A stretch of 34,413 bases of DNA from Candidatus Rokuibacteriota bacterium (GTDB taxonomy: Bacteria > Methylomirabilota > Methylomirabilia > Rokubacteriales > CSP1-6). The number at the start of each line of letters is the position of its first letter. The stretch's first letter is position 1. The stretch covers positions 1-34,413 of the forward strand of contig QHSQ01000120.1 in assembly GCA_003221615.1 (NCBI GenBank). The letters are read 5' to 3'. Under the pieces are notes generated by a model. That model worked only from the letters and a program-made list of their open reading frames with translations. It had not been told where the DNA came from and made no database searches. Below, one piece after another: positions 6,784 through 17,159 of the stretch. The translations under genes and the position numbers were made by a program.

Positions 6784-7566
6784 TCAGCCGGCGGGCTCGC
6801 CGGCCGTCACCGCGATGCACTGGCCGGAGAGGTTCTTGGCGGCGTCGCTGCAAAGGTAGACGGCCAGCGAGGCGATGTCCTCGGCGGTCGACATGCGCTT
6901 GAGCGGGGAGCGCTCGACGAACCGCCGGCGCTCCTCCTCGACCGGCACGCCCTTGACCTGCGCCTGCCCGGCGATCACGCGATCGATCCGATCACCCGCG
7001 ACGGCTCCGGGCGCGATCGCGTTGACCCTGATGTTGTGCGGCGCCAGCTCGAGCGCCAGCCCGTAGGTCATCCCGACCTGACCGGCCTTGGCCGAGCAGT
7101 AGCCGATGCGATAGGCGAGCCCGCGGCGTCCCGCCGTGGACGAGATGTTCACGATCGCGCCCCCACCCGCCTTCATCATCTCGGGTACCGCGAAGCGCGT
7201 GCACATGTACGAGCTCGTGAGGCAGGAATTGATCGTATAGAACCAATCCTCGGCGGTGTAGTCCTGGACCGGCTTGGTGGGACCGCCGTCGCCCGCGTTG
7301 TTCACGAGCGTGTCGAGCGTGCCGAAGGCCTCGAGCCCGGCCTGCACGATTCGCTGCACGTCGGCCTCGACGGCGGCGTCGCCGACCACCGCGATCGCCC
7401 GGCCTCCGTCGGCCTTGACGAGCGCCGTCGTCTCCTCCACCAGATCGCGCGATCGCGCGGCGCAGATGACCGCGGCGCCTTCTCGGGCGAACATGCGGCT
7501 CATCACGCGTCCGACACCCTTGCTCGCGCCCGTGATGAGCGCCACCCTGCCCTCGAGCTGTTTCAT
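6784..7566 (-). CDS. SDR family NAD(P)-dependent oxidoreductase
   Basis: A 260-aa classical short-chain dehydrogenase. The cofactor motif is TGASKGVG (12-19), the conserved turn is NNAG (89-92), and the active site is S143, Y156 and K160, with Y-C-S-A-K in place of the commoner YSASK. A long variable loop after the PGAV strand (about residues 188-215) would shape the substrate pocket. The ATG at 7566 has GGGAGG 7 bases upstream; the longer frame to 7608 is not needed. It follows the LLM-family gene by 52 bases on the same strand and is likely co-transcribed with it, so the two may oxidise or reduce the same xenobiotic- or lipid-like compound. The substrate is unknown. It is not a close copy of the SDR at 427. 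Confidence 0.89.
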   Translation of the reverse strand: MKQLEGRVALITGASKGVGRVMSRMFAREGAAVICAARSRDLVEETTALVKADGGRAIAVVGDAAVEADVQRIVQAGLEAFGTLDTLVNNAGDGGPTKPVQDYTAEDWFYTINSCLTSSYMCTRFAVPEMMKAGGGAIVNISSTAGRRGLAYRIGYCSAKAGQVGMTYGLALELAPHNIRVNAIAPGAVAGDRIDRVIAGQAQVKGVPVEEERRRFVERSPLKRMSTAEDIASLAVYLCSDAAKNLSGQCIAVTAGEPAG

Positions 7567-7618
7567 CGGCCCGCCTCCCGTGCCCCTCGATGGTCTTTCC
7601 GCGCTCACCGGCCGACGG

Positions 7619-8527
7619 TCAGCGGAACGCCTGGATGAGCTCCTCGAGCGCGACCATCTGACCGCCGCGCGTCGAGGAGGCGACCACGATGAGTGTCCGC
7701 ACCCCGGTCGCCAGCCAGGCCTCGACGCCGTCGCGAACGTCCTTCACGCTGCCGAAGAGCGTGACGTCCCGGAGCCAGCGATCGGACAGGAGCTCGGGCA
7801 CACGCTGGGTCTCGCCGCGCGCGAGCGCCGCGCGGATCGCGAGCATCTCATCCTCGTAGCCGGCCTCGATCCAGTAGTTCTGATAGTTCGGCAGGCGCAC
7901 GTAGGAGGCGAGGGTACGGCGCATCACGGCGGCCGCCGCGGCGCGGTCGTCGTCGATGCAGGTCGGCACCATGTTGCCGATGAAGAACCCGGGGTCGTGT
8001 CGCGCGGGCTCCGGAAGGTGACGGAGGGAAGCCGTCATGTGCGATCGGGAGCCGTTCGCCCATACGGCGCCCTGCGCGATCGCGCCGGCCACCTCGACCA
8101 TGCGCCGACGCAAGGTCGCGAGCACGATCGGTGGAAGCGCTCCGACCTGAGGCGCCAGCGCGGCCACCTCGGCCACGAACTTCCGGATGTCGTCGAGCGG
8201 CCGGCCGGCCTGAAGCCCGAGACGCTCGTGCGTGGCACCGTGGCTCACGCCGATCCCGAATCTGAACCGGCCGCCCGACAGCTCGTGGATGACGGCCGCG
8301 GTCTGCGCGTAGTCGAAGGGATGGCGCGTGTAGATGTTGGCGATGCTGGTGCCGAACGGGATCTCGCGCGTGGAGAGCGCGAGCGACTGACAGAGCGCCA
8401 GACCGTCACCCGGGCTCGGGCAGTAGAGTCCGGTGAACCCTTCACGCTCGAGCCGCTGGGCCATCTCGAGCGTCGCGCGGCGCCGCCCGGCGACCGCGAC
8501 GAGACCGACCGCCGGCTTCGTGGCCAT
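7619..8527 (-). CDS. LLM class (luciferase-like) flavin/F420-dependent oxidoreductase
   Basis: This 302-aa protein has the bacterial-luciferase TIM-barrel pattern. It shows an N-terminal strand with residues for the flavin pocket, the segment TSIANIYTRHPFDYAQTAAVIHELS (about 70-95), and the hallmark SGGRFRFGIGVSHG loop that follows it in F420/FMN-dependent enzymes. A C-terminal segment with GSVKDVRDGVEAWLATGVRTLIV is also typical. Members oxidise or reduce varied carbonyls or act as monooxygenases; whether FMN or F420 is used cannot be told here. The start is the ATG at 8527; the longer frame to 8572 overlaps the divergent promoter. No ribosome-binding site precedes it and a TATACT box ends 7 bases upstream, so the mRNA may be leaderless. 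Confidence 0.85.
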   Translation of the reverse strand: MATKPAVGLVAVAGRRRATLEMAQRLEREGFTGLYCPSPGDGLALCQSLALSTREIPFGTSIANIYTRHPFDYAQTAAVIHELSGGRFRFGIGVSHGATHERLGLQAGRPLDDIRKFVAEVAALAPQVGALPPIVLATLRRRMVEVAGAIAQGAVWANGSRSHMTASLRHLPEPARHDPGFFIGNMVPTCIDDDRAAAAAVMRRTLASYVRLPNYQNYWIEAGYEDEMLAIRAALARGETQRVPELLSDRWLRDVTLFGSVKDVRDGVEAWLATGVRTLIVVASSTRGGQMVALEELIQAFR

Positions 8528-8534
8528 TTGCGGG

Positions 8535-8563
8535 AGTATAGCCGCTCCGGGCGTGCTTGCCAC
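8535..8563 (-). promoter_or_regulatory. Putative promoter of the LLM/SDR operon, leaderless layout
   Basis: On the minus strand the sequence is GTGGCA (8563-8558), a 17-base spacer and TATACT (8540-8535), then seven bases to the ATG at 8527. It overlaps the divergent cupin promoter, whose -35 lies at 8557-8562, so the two could compete or be co-regulated. Confidence 0.45.
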
Positions 8564-8585
8564 GCGGGCCACCCGTCTCTATCAT
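8557..8585 (+). promoter_or_regulatory. Sigma-70 type promoter of the cupin gene
   Basis: The sequence is TTGCCA (8557-8562), a 17-base spacer and TATCAT (8580-8585). A predicted start near 8592 leaves about 20 bases of leader containing GGAGGAG (8601-8607) before the ATG at 8614. Confidence 0.55.
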
Positions 8586-8613
8586 CGGCGCACCCACACA
8601 GGAGGAGATCCTC

Positions 8614-8964
8614 ATGAAGATCCATCGGCTCTACGCGGACAAGAACGGCGAGTCGCACTTCCAGGACGTCGAGATCGAGTACGCCGAGTCGACCCGAGCC
8701 GGCCGGCTCTCGAAGCGGATGCCGGCCACCGGCATCATCTTCCGCGAGGTTCAGCCGGACTACGATCTGGACTGGCACCCCGCTCCGCGCCGCCAGTACA
8801 TCATCAACCTCGACGCGGGCGTTCAGATCACCGCGAGCGACGGCGAGTCGCGACGCATCGGCGCGGGCGAAGTCCTGCTCGTCGAGGACACGCATGGCAA
8901 GGGACATCTGTCGAAGGCGCTCGACGGCAAGCTGCGCAACTGCATCTTCGTCACGTTGGAGTAG
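8614..8964 (+). CDS. Small cupin-domain protein
   Basis: This 116-aa protein fits a single cupin beta-barrel. One metal-motif-like part lies around DLDWHPAPRRQYIINLDAGVQI (His55 with following strands), and the second is the GAGEVLLVEDTHGKGHLSK loop with H94 and H98. Small cupins of this type bind a metal and act as isomerases, dioxygenases or ligand sensors; nothing identifies the reaction. The ATG at 8614 has a perfect GGAGGAG six bases upstream. The gene is divergent from the LLM-family oxidoreductase and appears monocistronic. The next gene on this strand lies 341 bases away behind its own regulatory module. Confidence 0.75.
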   Translation: MKIHRLYADKNGESHFQDVEIEYAESTRAGRLSKRMPATGIIFREVQPDYDLDWHPAPRRQYIINLDAGVQITASDGESRRIGAGEVLLVEDTHGKGHLSKALDGKLRNCIFVTLE

Positions 8965-8983
8965 AAAGTGGGACAGCACGCCA

Positions 8984-9192
8984 ATGCCAGAATGAGCCAA
9001 GTCGCGCCCCGTTCGCGACTGGATGTCACGCGACGCCGGCGTTCTCACGCGTGAGAAGTCGGGTGAACGCGCCGCGACGGGCCGTGAGTGGCCATGCGAT
9101 TTCCAGATTTTCTGTCGCATCGAGCACGCGAATTTCGTTGTCGATTCACGCTGTGGCACCCGCCGTGCACCCGGGGCGCCGCAGCGAGACGA
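8984..9192 (+). repeat. Upstream regulatory module, copy 1 (sigma-54-like, direct repeat)
   Basis: This non-coding block upstream of the beta-helix gene aligns by eye along its length with 12247-12447. Shared landmarks, in order, are ATGCCAGA-TGAGC, ACTGGATGTCACG (TGTCAC at 9024-9029), GCGATTTCCAG (about 9096), TGGCAC-N5-GTGCA (9154-9169) and GCGAGACGA. The last paired element has GG and GC 10 bases apart, as in sigma-54 promoters, though its -12 reads GTGC rather than TTGC. Predicted transcription start is near 9180, leaving a leader of about 126 bases. An ATG-initiated 8-codon frame (9202-9228) lies where the other copy has its gene start. Confidence 0.65.
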
Positions 9193-9305
9193 CCGCACCC
9201 GATGGTACTCGTCGCGCGGCGGGTCTAAGCGAGCCGAGGTCCTGCATGGTGTAGGACGGTCGGTCGGGACTGGGTGGTCTTCGCAATTGAGAGAGGAAGA
9301 TCACC

Positions 9306-11999
<2,694 letters not shown>

Positions 12000-12005
12000 G
12001 AGCCA

Positions 12006-12043
12006 GCGCGGGGCGCTCCACCCTCTGGTGGAGCGCCCCGCGC
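12006..12043 (+). terminator. Strong hairpin after the beta-helix gene
   Basis: A perfect 17-bp inverted repeat (12006-12022 with 12027-12043, loop CTCT) starts 7 bases after the stop codon of the beta-helix gene. No U-tract follows, so it may work as a terminator or a 3' mRNA-protecting hairpin. The remaining gap from 12044 to 12246 shows nothing further that can be recognised. Confidence 0.7.
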
Positions 12044-12246
12044 GCGCTCAGATTCTCGGCTCGACGCCTTCCCCGACGGTCAGCAGCATTGCGCCGCGGC
12101 CCTCCACGCCCGCTCCCACGTACGAGTTTCGCCCGGCTCCGGCACCGTCCGCCTGTCCGCCGCGCGCTCGCGAACGCGTCGGATCGAGAGTTCAAGAGGG
12201 TTCATGTCGTGGTGAAGCGGGGAAGGAGACGCGTGGCGGAATCGAC

Positions 12247-12447
12247 ATGCCAGATTGAGCAACGGCGCCGCCGTTGCGGACTGGATGTCACGACAAAATC
12301 GCACCGCTCTCTCCGCCAGAATTCGAGCGCGAGTGAGGCGGCTCTCGAGGCCCACGCGATTTCCAGGTTTTCGATCGGCACGACCGCGCGAAGGCTTGCG
12401 CGTCAGCTCGTGGCACCCGGCGTGCACCCCTCCGCTGCCGCGAGACG
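12247..12447 (+). repeat. Upstream regulatory module, copy 2 (sigma-54-like, direct repeat)
   Basis: This is a second, same-orientation copy of the 8984-9192 block. It contains ATGCCAGATTGAGC, ACTGGATGTCACG (TGTCAC at 12286-12291), GCGATTTCCAGGTTTTC (about 12355) and TGGCAC-CCGGC-GTGCA (12411-12426). TGTCAC to TGGCAC is 119 bases here and 124 in copy 1. Predicted transcription start is near 12437, 17 bases ahead of the ATG at 12454. The two copies bracket the beta-helix gene as direct repeats about 3.26 kb apart. Confidence 0.65.
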
Positions 12448-12453
12448 AATCGA

Positions 12454-13131
12454 ATGACACGCGGCCGCGCCTGCATCTACTGCTTGACGGAGTTCAGAGC
12501 TGTCGCCTTGACCGCAGAGCCCGTCGTGCCTGCTGCGCTCGGGGGGCGGCTCCTGCTCGAGCGGGCGGCGTGCTCCGATTGCGCCGCGCGCGCCAGGGAG
12601 AACGACGACTTCCTCTCAGGCAGGTTCGCGCCCACGACGGCCGCAATGGCCGGAGGGCGTCGGCGCGGAGCCCGGCCCGGCGCGCGCGTCGAGCCCCAGT
12701 CGCGCGTCAGTGAACCCTCTCGGAACGACTGGCGCCTGGCTCACCGGGCGGCCGCGAAGATCCTCTACGGCTATCTCCTGCTCGAGCTCGGTGAGACGGC
12801 TCTCGTGAGCCCCCCGCTGGAGACTCTCCGCAAGTACCTGACGGCGGACGGACCGGCGCCCTGCCCGCCGCGCTGGGAGATCTCCCCTTCTCTCCACTCG
12901 CCTTCCCCGAAGTGGCACGTGATGAGCTTCGACGCGATGCCCCCCTCGGCGGCCGCCATCGGCCTCTTCGGCACGATCTGGTTCAGGTTTCGCTTCGATT
13001 TCGAAGCGCTGGCACCCCACGGGCGGCTCGTCGCGCTCGACGCCGTCAGCGGAGGACGGGGCCTGGCGGTTCACAGGCAGCGCGGTGCCTGGCGTCATCG
13101 GTCCGCGGTTCGCTGGGGCTGGATCCGGTAG
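12454..13131 (+). CDS. HNH-like zinc-finger protein with degenerate active site
   Basis: The product has 225 aa. The N-terminal part has two cysteine pairs, CIYC (C7, C10) and CSDC (C40, C43), spaced around AEPVVPAALGGRLLL. This is the layout of HNH-type proteins with C-x2-C...EHVIPxxLGG...CxxC, but the expected catalytic His of the 'EH' step is Pro (AEP), and the second Cys pair lacks the usual following Asn. A second region, about 92-135 (DWRLAHRAAAKILYGYLLLELGE...LRKYL), resembles the helical C-terminal part of such proteins. The remainder is Arg-rich and unassigned. It is therefore probably a nucleic-acid- or zinc-binding relative rather than an active nuclease. The ATG at 12454 follows module copy 2; its ribosome-binding site is weak. 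Confidence 0.6.
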   Translation: MTRGRACIYCLTEFRAVALTAEPVVPAALGGRLLLERAACSDCAARARENDDFLSGRFAPTTAAMAGGRRRGARPGARVEPQSRVSEPSRNDWRLAHRAAAKILYGYLLLELGETALVSPPLETLRKYLTADGPAPCPPRWEISPSLHSPSPKWHVMSFDAMPPSAAAIGLFGTIWFRFRFDFEALAPHGRLVALDAVSGGRGLAVHRQRGAWRHRSAVRWGWIR

Positions 13132-13132
13132 A

Positions 13133-14701
13133 CTACTGGGCCAGCAGAGCGCGTCGGACGACGCGCTTGACGCTCTCCACCGTGAACGGCTTCTCCAGCT
13201 GCGGAGCGCCCGTCCGCGCCAGGAACGCTCGAGTCCTCGGGTTGAGGATGTCCCCGGTGACGAAGACGAAGCGCCGGGTCAGATGGGGCTCGCGCTGCTC
13301 GACCTCGCGATAGAGCTCGGGACCGCTGAGGACGGGCATCCCGCTATCGCTGATGATCAGGTCGTAGCTGCGCGCGCCCAGCATCCGGAGCGCGACCGCG
13401 CCGTTCGCGGCCATGTCGACCTTGTAGCCGTCTCGCGAGAGCGCCTCGGCCAGAAGCGCGGCGACGGCGGGCTCGTCGTCGACCACCAGGATCGCCTTCC
13501 CCGGAACCGGCATCACAGCCTCGGCCGCGTCCGGCTCGTCGCTCGCGTCCGGCGGGGTCCCCAGCGGTAGCTCGATGACGAAGCGCGTGCCGTCGCCCGG
13601 GCGGCTCTCGACCGTGATCGTCCCGCCGTGGCCCTCGACGATGCCGCGCACCAGTGCGAGCCCGAGCCCGGTGCCCTCGCCCTCGGGCTTGGTGGTGAAG
13701 AACGGATCGAAGACGCGGCCCAGGATCTCCGGAGGAATCCCGGGACCGCTGTCCGCGACCTCGATCCGCACGAGTCGGTTCGCTGCCTCGTAGCGGGTCA
13801 CCAGACTCAGCCGCCGGGGCGGCGGTGCGTCCTGGATCGCCTGGCGCGCGTTCGTGACGAGGTTCACCACGACCTGCTTCAGCTGGTGTCCGTCGGCCCA
13901 GATCAGCGGCAGGCTCTTCTCGAGGTCGAATTCCATCTCGACGTTGGCGATGCGAAGCTCGAAGGCCAGAAGCTCCACGGCGTCGCGCAAGAGGTGATTC
14001 AGCGACACGTGGCCGCGCTCGGGCGGATGGCGCCGGGCCATCGTCAGGAAGCTCCGGACGATCCGTACGCAGCGCTCCGCGGCCTCCCCGATGTCCTGGA
14101 TCCGCGAGCGGGCGACGGCATCGCCGCCGGTGGTGGCGAACAGCCCGACCTGTCCGAGAATGACCGAGAGCGGGCTGTTGAGCTCGTGCGCGACGCCCGC
14201 GAGCAGGTTCCCCATCGTCGCCAGCTTTTCGGCCTCGAGCAGCTGATGCGAGCGCTCCTGGACCTGCCCCTCCAGCGTCTGGTTCTGGCGCCGGAGGTCG
14301 CGGTGCAGGAAGCGCATCTCGATGAGATTGCGCACGCGCAGCAAGAGCTCGGTCTGCTCGAAGGGCTTCGTGACGAAGTCGCTGGCTCCGGCCTCGAGCG
14401 CCGCGCGCTTGCTCTCGCGGGACACGTCGGCGGTCAGGACCAGCACCGGCAGATAGAGCTCGGCCCGGCGCTGCTTGAGCCGCTTGAGAACCTCGACGCC
14501 GTCGAGCAAGGGCATGCGGAGGTCCAACACGATGAGGTCGGGAAGGAAGTCGTCGCAGCACTGGACGACCGTGCGGGAGTCGGTGACGCCGAGGAGATTG
14601 GTGTAGCCGGCGTGCGACAGCAGCTGCTCGAGGAGCCGCACCATCGCCGGCTCGTCGTCCACGATCAGGATCCGGGCACTGCTGAACGGCTCTGGGATCA
14701 T
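13133..14701 (-). CDS. Hybrid sensor histidine kinase: receiver - HisKA - HATPase - receiver
   Basis: The protein has 522 aa and no membrane segment. Residues 10-125 form a receiver (phospho-acceptor D60, K112). A coiled helix leads to the HisKA box AGVAHELNSPLSV (H172). The HATPase domain has N-box N284, the DSGPGIP box near 317 and GTGLGLAL near 343. A second receiver covers 402-520 (D452, K504). The first receiver takes input from another kinase or phosphotransfer protein, and the last one probably regulates or relays. It is cytoplasmic and could act with the MASE1 protein upstream and the lone receiver at 2556. The ATG at 14701 has GGGAGG four bases upstream; the longer frame to 15037 runs through the promoter module and the neighbouring gene, so it was rejected. 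Confidence 0.9.
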   Translation of the reverse strand: MIPEPFSSARILIVDDEPAMVRLLEQLLSHAGYTNLLGVTDSRTVVQCCDDFLPDLIVLDLRMPLLDGVEVLKRLKQRRAELYLPVLVLTADVSRESKRAALEAGASDFVTKPFEQTELLLRVRNLIEMRFLHRDLRRQNQTLEGQVQERSHQLLEAEKLATMGNLLAGVAHELNSPLSVILGQVGLFATTGGDAVARSRIQDIGEAAERCVRIVRSFLTMARRHPPERGHVSLNHLLRDAVELLAFELRIANVEMEFDLEKSLPLIWADGHQLKQVVVNLVTNARQAIQDAPPPRRLSLVTRYEAANRLVRIEVADSGPGIPPEILGRVFDPFFTTKPEGEGTGLGLALVRGIVEGHGGTITVESRPGDGTRFVIELPLGTPPDASDEPDAAEAVMPVPGKAILVVDDEPAVAALLAEALSRDGYKVDMAANGAVALRMLGARSYDLIISDSGMPVLSGPELYREVEQREPHLTRRFVFVTGDILNPRTRAFLARTGAPQLEKPFTVESVKRVVRRALLAQ

Positions 14702-14723
14702 GTGACCTCCCGCGGGCTCGGGC

Positions 14724-14887
14724 AGCATTGATGATGCCAGCGTTTCGACCGGAGACCCTCGAGGTGAGACAAGATCTGGAAATCGCGCCGCATCGGTATG
14801 CGGATGAGACCGGCGCGTTCCGCGGCACAGAAAGGAGACGCGGCCGAGCGAGTCGATGGTGTGACACTCCGACGCGCGAATCTGACA
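14724..14887 (-). promoter_or_regulatory. Upstream regulatory module, copy 3 (inverted, diverged), with -24/-12-like element
   Basis: Read on the minus strand, this holds TGTCAGATT, GGAGTGTCACAC (TGTCAC at 14866-14861), CGCGATTTCCAGATCTT (14787-14771) and TGGCAT-CATCA-ATGCT (14739-14724). The last has GG and GC 10 bases apart. The spacing from TGTCAC to TGGCA is 121 bases, close to the other two copies. Predicted start is near 14713, just before the ribosome-binding site of the hybrid kinase. Confidence 0.6.
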
Positions 14888-14924
14888 GCGGCCGCGGCGC
14901 CCGCCTCGCCTGCCCCGGCTCGCG

Positions 14925-16772
14925 CTAGCGTCGAACGAGTGCCCAGCCGCGCGTCTGGAGATCCAGGCTGATGTCCTGCCGCCGGCGAGGCCCTCGCCGC
15001 CTTCCGCCGCCCGCCGATGCGGATCGACGCCGCTCACCGAGGCGACGGTCGACGATCACTTCCGTCCCATCACCCGCGAACATCCGCAGGAGACTCTCGC
15101 GGCGAGCCCGCTCCTCGCGGGCGACGATCACCAGGCAGCTGCCGGCCGCGGGGCCTTCCGGGCCTTCCGACACCTCGGGCTCGCTCGATCGGTTGATGTC
15201 GAGCATCGGCGGCAGCCCCGGGGGCCCGTCCATCAGCTCGACGCGCGTGACGTGCCTCATGCGGGCGACGATCGCGCGAATCCGGTCGATGGCCTGGAGG
15301 ATCTCTCCGACCCGCTGGCGCCCCGGCCCGGCGATCTCGTCGGACAAGAGCTGGGCCTGCCCCATCACGACCGCGAGCGGATTGTTGATCTCGTGCGCGG
15401 CTCCCGCGGCCAGGCTCGCCACCGATCGGAGCGTGTCACGCTCACGCCGGGTCCCTTCGATTTGCCGGCGATGCGTGATGTCGCGCGCGATCGACGAGGC
15501 TCCGATGATCCGGCCCCACGGATCCCGCACCGGCGAGACCGTGACCGAGACGTCGATGCGCCGCCCGTCCTTCGCCACCCGTGTGGTCTCGAAGTGATCG
15601 ATCCGCACGCCGCGTCCGAGCCGCTCGAGGATCGTCGGCAGCTCGTCGGCGAGCTCCGGTGGGATGATCAGCGAGATCGGCCGCCCGACGGCCTCAGCAG
15701 ACGTGTAGCCATAGAGCCGCTGCGCCCCTTCGTTCCAGGTCGTGATGACGCCGTCGAGCCGCTTGCCGATGATCGCGTCATCCGAGAAGGCGACGATCGC
15801 GGCGCTTTGCGCCAGCGCCGCCTCACTTCGCGCGTGCTCGCGGACGATGGCCGCGAGGGGCAGGGTGACGATCGTCAAGGTCATCATGAAGGCCTGCAGC
15901 AGGAGAAGCGATTCGTTCTGCGAGTCGCGGGCGAACGGGCCGTGGCCCGCGAGGGTACCGACGATTGCCAGGCCCGCCAGCAGCGCCACGCAGGTCGCCG
16001 CCTCGCGCTGGCCGAACCGGAACGCGGCGTATACGAGCGGGGGAATGCAGAGGAACTCGAGGGGATAGTTGCCGAGATGCGACGGCCCCAGGCCATCGAA
16101 GACGATCAAGCCGGAGACAAGCACGGAGGTGAGCACCAGCGCGAGCTCGACGACCTCCGCGCGCGTGAGGCGCCGGCCCAGGTCCTTCGCCCACAGGAGC
16201 AGGACCGGCGCCACCACCAGCGCGCCCGCCATGTCGCCGAGCCACCACGTCAGCCAGATCTCGCCCAGGCGCCCCGAGCTCGCGTGCCCCCCGAGCGCCA
16301 GGCTGGCCACGCCCACCGTCGCGCTGATCGCGGTGCTCGCGCCGCCGACGAGCGCCGCGTACGCGAAGATCGACCGCGCCCGCTCGAAGACCTCGCGGCC
16401 GTCGGCCCATCGTCGCACCAGCCAGACGCCCAGCAGCGCCTCGAGCGTGTTGCCGGTGGCGATGCCGAGCGAGGACGGTACCGCCCCGCTGGTCGTCACG
16501 TTCACGAGGAACGCCCCGACGAAGATGGCGGGCCAGAGGTGATAGCCGTACAGCAAGAGCGCGGCGAGCGCGATCCCGGTCGGGGGCCACACCGCCGTCG
16601 CGCTGGCGTGCACGAACGCCAGCGAGAGCCCCACCTTACCGGCGACGAGGTAGACGAGCGTGACCCCGGCCAGCGCCGGCCACACGTAGGGCAGCGCGGG
16701 CCACGCCACCCGGCGCGCCGCGGCGACGTGCATCAGCAATTCAACTGGCCGGCCGGCTGCTCTCATCACCAT
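14925..16772 (-). CDS. MASE1-PAS-HisKA membrane sensor without an ATPase domain
   Basis: The product is about 615 aa from the ATG at 16772; an in-frame GTG at 16823 or ATG near 16766 is also possible and no start has a good ribosome-binding site. Eight or more hydrophobic segments (about 24-312) carry the MASE1 hallmarks SATAVWPPTGIALAALL and WLGDMAGALVVAPVLLL. Then comes a PAS domain (about 323-435, with SDDAIIGKRLDGVITTWNEGA). A HisKA helix pair follows with AAHEINNPLAV (phospho-His H460). After that the protein ends in about 100 residues with a DRRLGERRR patch and no N, G1 or G2 boxes, so no HATPase domain is encoded. It may be a phosphotransfer or sensory partner for the hybrid kinase gene 223 bases downstream. 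Confidence 0.8.
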   Translation of the reverse strand: MVMRAAGRPVELLMHVAAARRVAWPALPYVWPALAGVTLVYLVAGKVGLSLAFVHASATAVWPPTGIALAALLLYGYHLWPAIFVGAFLVNVTTSGAVPSSLGIATGNTLEALLGVWLVRRWADGREVFERARSIFAYAALVGGASTAISATVGVASLALGGHASSGRLGEIWLTWWLGDMAGALVVAPVLLLWAKDLGRRLTRAEVVELALVLTSVLVSGLIVFDGLGPSHLGNYPLEFLCIPPLVYAAFRFGQREAATCVALLAGLAIVGTLAGHGPFARDSQNESLLLLQAFMMTLTIVTLPLAAIVREHARSEAALAQSAAIVAFSDDAIIGKRLDGVITTWNEGAQRLYGYTSAEAVGRPISLIIPPELADELPTILERLGRGVRIDHFETTRVAKDGRRIDVSVTVSPVRDPWGRIIGASSIARDITHRRQIEGTRRERDTLRSVASLAAGAAHEINNPLAVVMGQAQLLSDEIAGPGRQRVGEILQAIDRIRAIVARMRHVTRVELMDGPPGLPPMLDINRSSEPEVSEGPEGPAAGSCLVIVAREERARRESLLRMFAGDGTEVIVDRRLGERRRSASAGGGRRRGPRRRQDISLDLQTRGWALVRR

Positions 16773-16894
16773 TGGGGCCGGCGCGCCCCGGCGGCACGGA
16801 CCGTCGAGGGTGCCTGGTCTCACGTTACAAACCGATGTCGTCGGCTCTCAATCCGGGAAACACCCCGGTCGTCACCGGGAACTCCCCGATGCGC

Positions 16895-17104
16895 TCAGCA
16901 GGGGGACCGGGTCACCAGCCGGCTCTCGCCGCATTGCGAGCAGACACCGTATTCCCTGACGAATCCGCCCGCGCGCGCGATGCGGGTCGCCGCGCGGTGA
17001 CCCGTCGATGGATCGATCCCGACCGCACGCGCCACGCAGGGCTCGCAGTAGTAGCGCCCCTTGTGGGCCAGCAGGAACGTCGCTACCTTGTCTCTTGCGA
17101 TCAT
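16895..17104 (-). CDS. Small four-cysteine (zinc-ribbon/HTH-like) protein
   Basis: A 69-aa protein with two Cys pairs, C20-x2-C23 (YYCEPC) and C55-x2-C58 (VCSQC), expected to bind one zinc. The stretch between them (VARAVGIDPSTGHRAATRIARAGGF) reads as a compact helix-turn-helix, suggesting a small DNA- or protein-binding regulator. The ATG at 17104 gives MIARDKVATFLL. The longer frame to 17218 would overlap the beta-helix gene and was rejected. It sits 55 bases after the last EPS gene and 122 bases before the sensor gene start, on the same strand, so it may be the tail of the EPS transcript. No family name is claimed. Confidence 0.6.
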   Translation of the reverse strand: MIARDKVATFLLAHKGRYYCEPCVARAVGIDPSTGHRAATRIARAGGFVREYGVCSQCGESRLVTRSPC

Positions 17105-17159
17105 GCGTGTGATGGCCCGGCGACGGCCGAGACCGCGGCGGCCGCGGGCGTCCTCCGGC

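Noticed and set aside
15252..17000. A 582-aa plus-strand ORF antisense to the MASE1 sensor
   Set aside because: It has no recognisable motif and mirrors the real minus-strand gene, which has MASE1, PAS and HisKA features.
17133..17147. CCGCGG/CCGCGG hairpin between the beta-helix gene and the small Cys protein
   Set aside because: The 6-bp stem in a GC-rich stretch is expected by chance, with no T-run, so it was not listed as a terminator.
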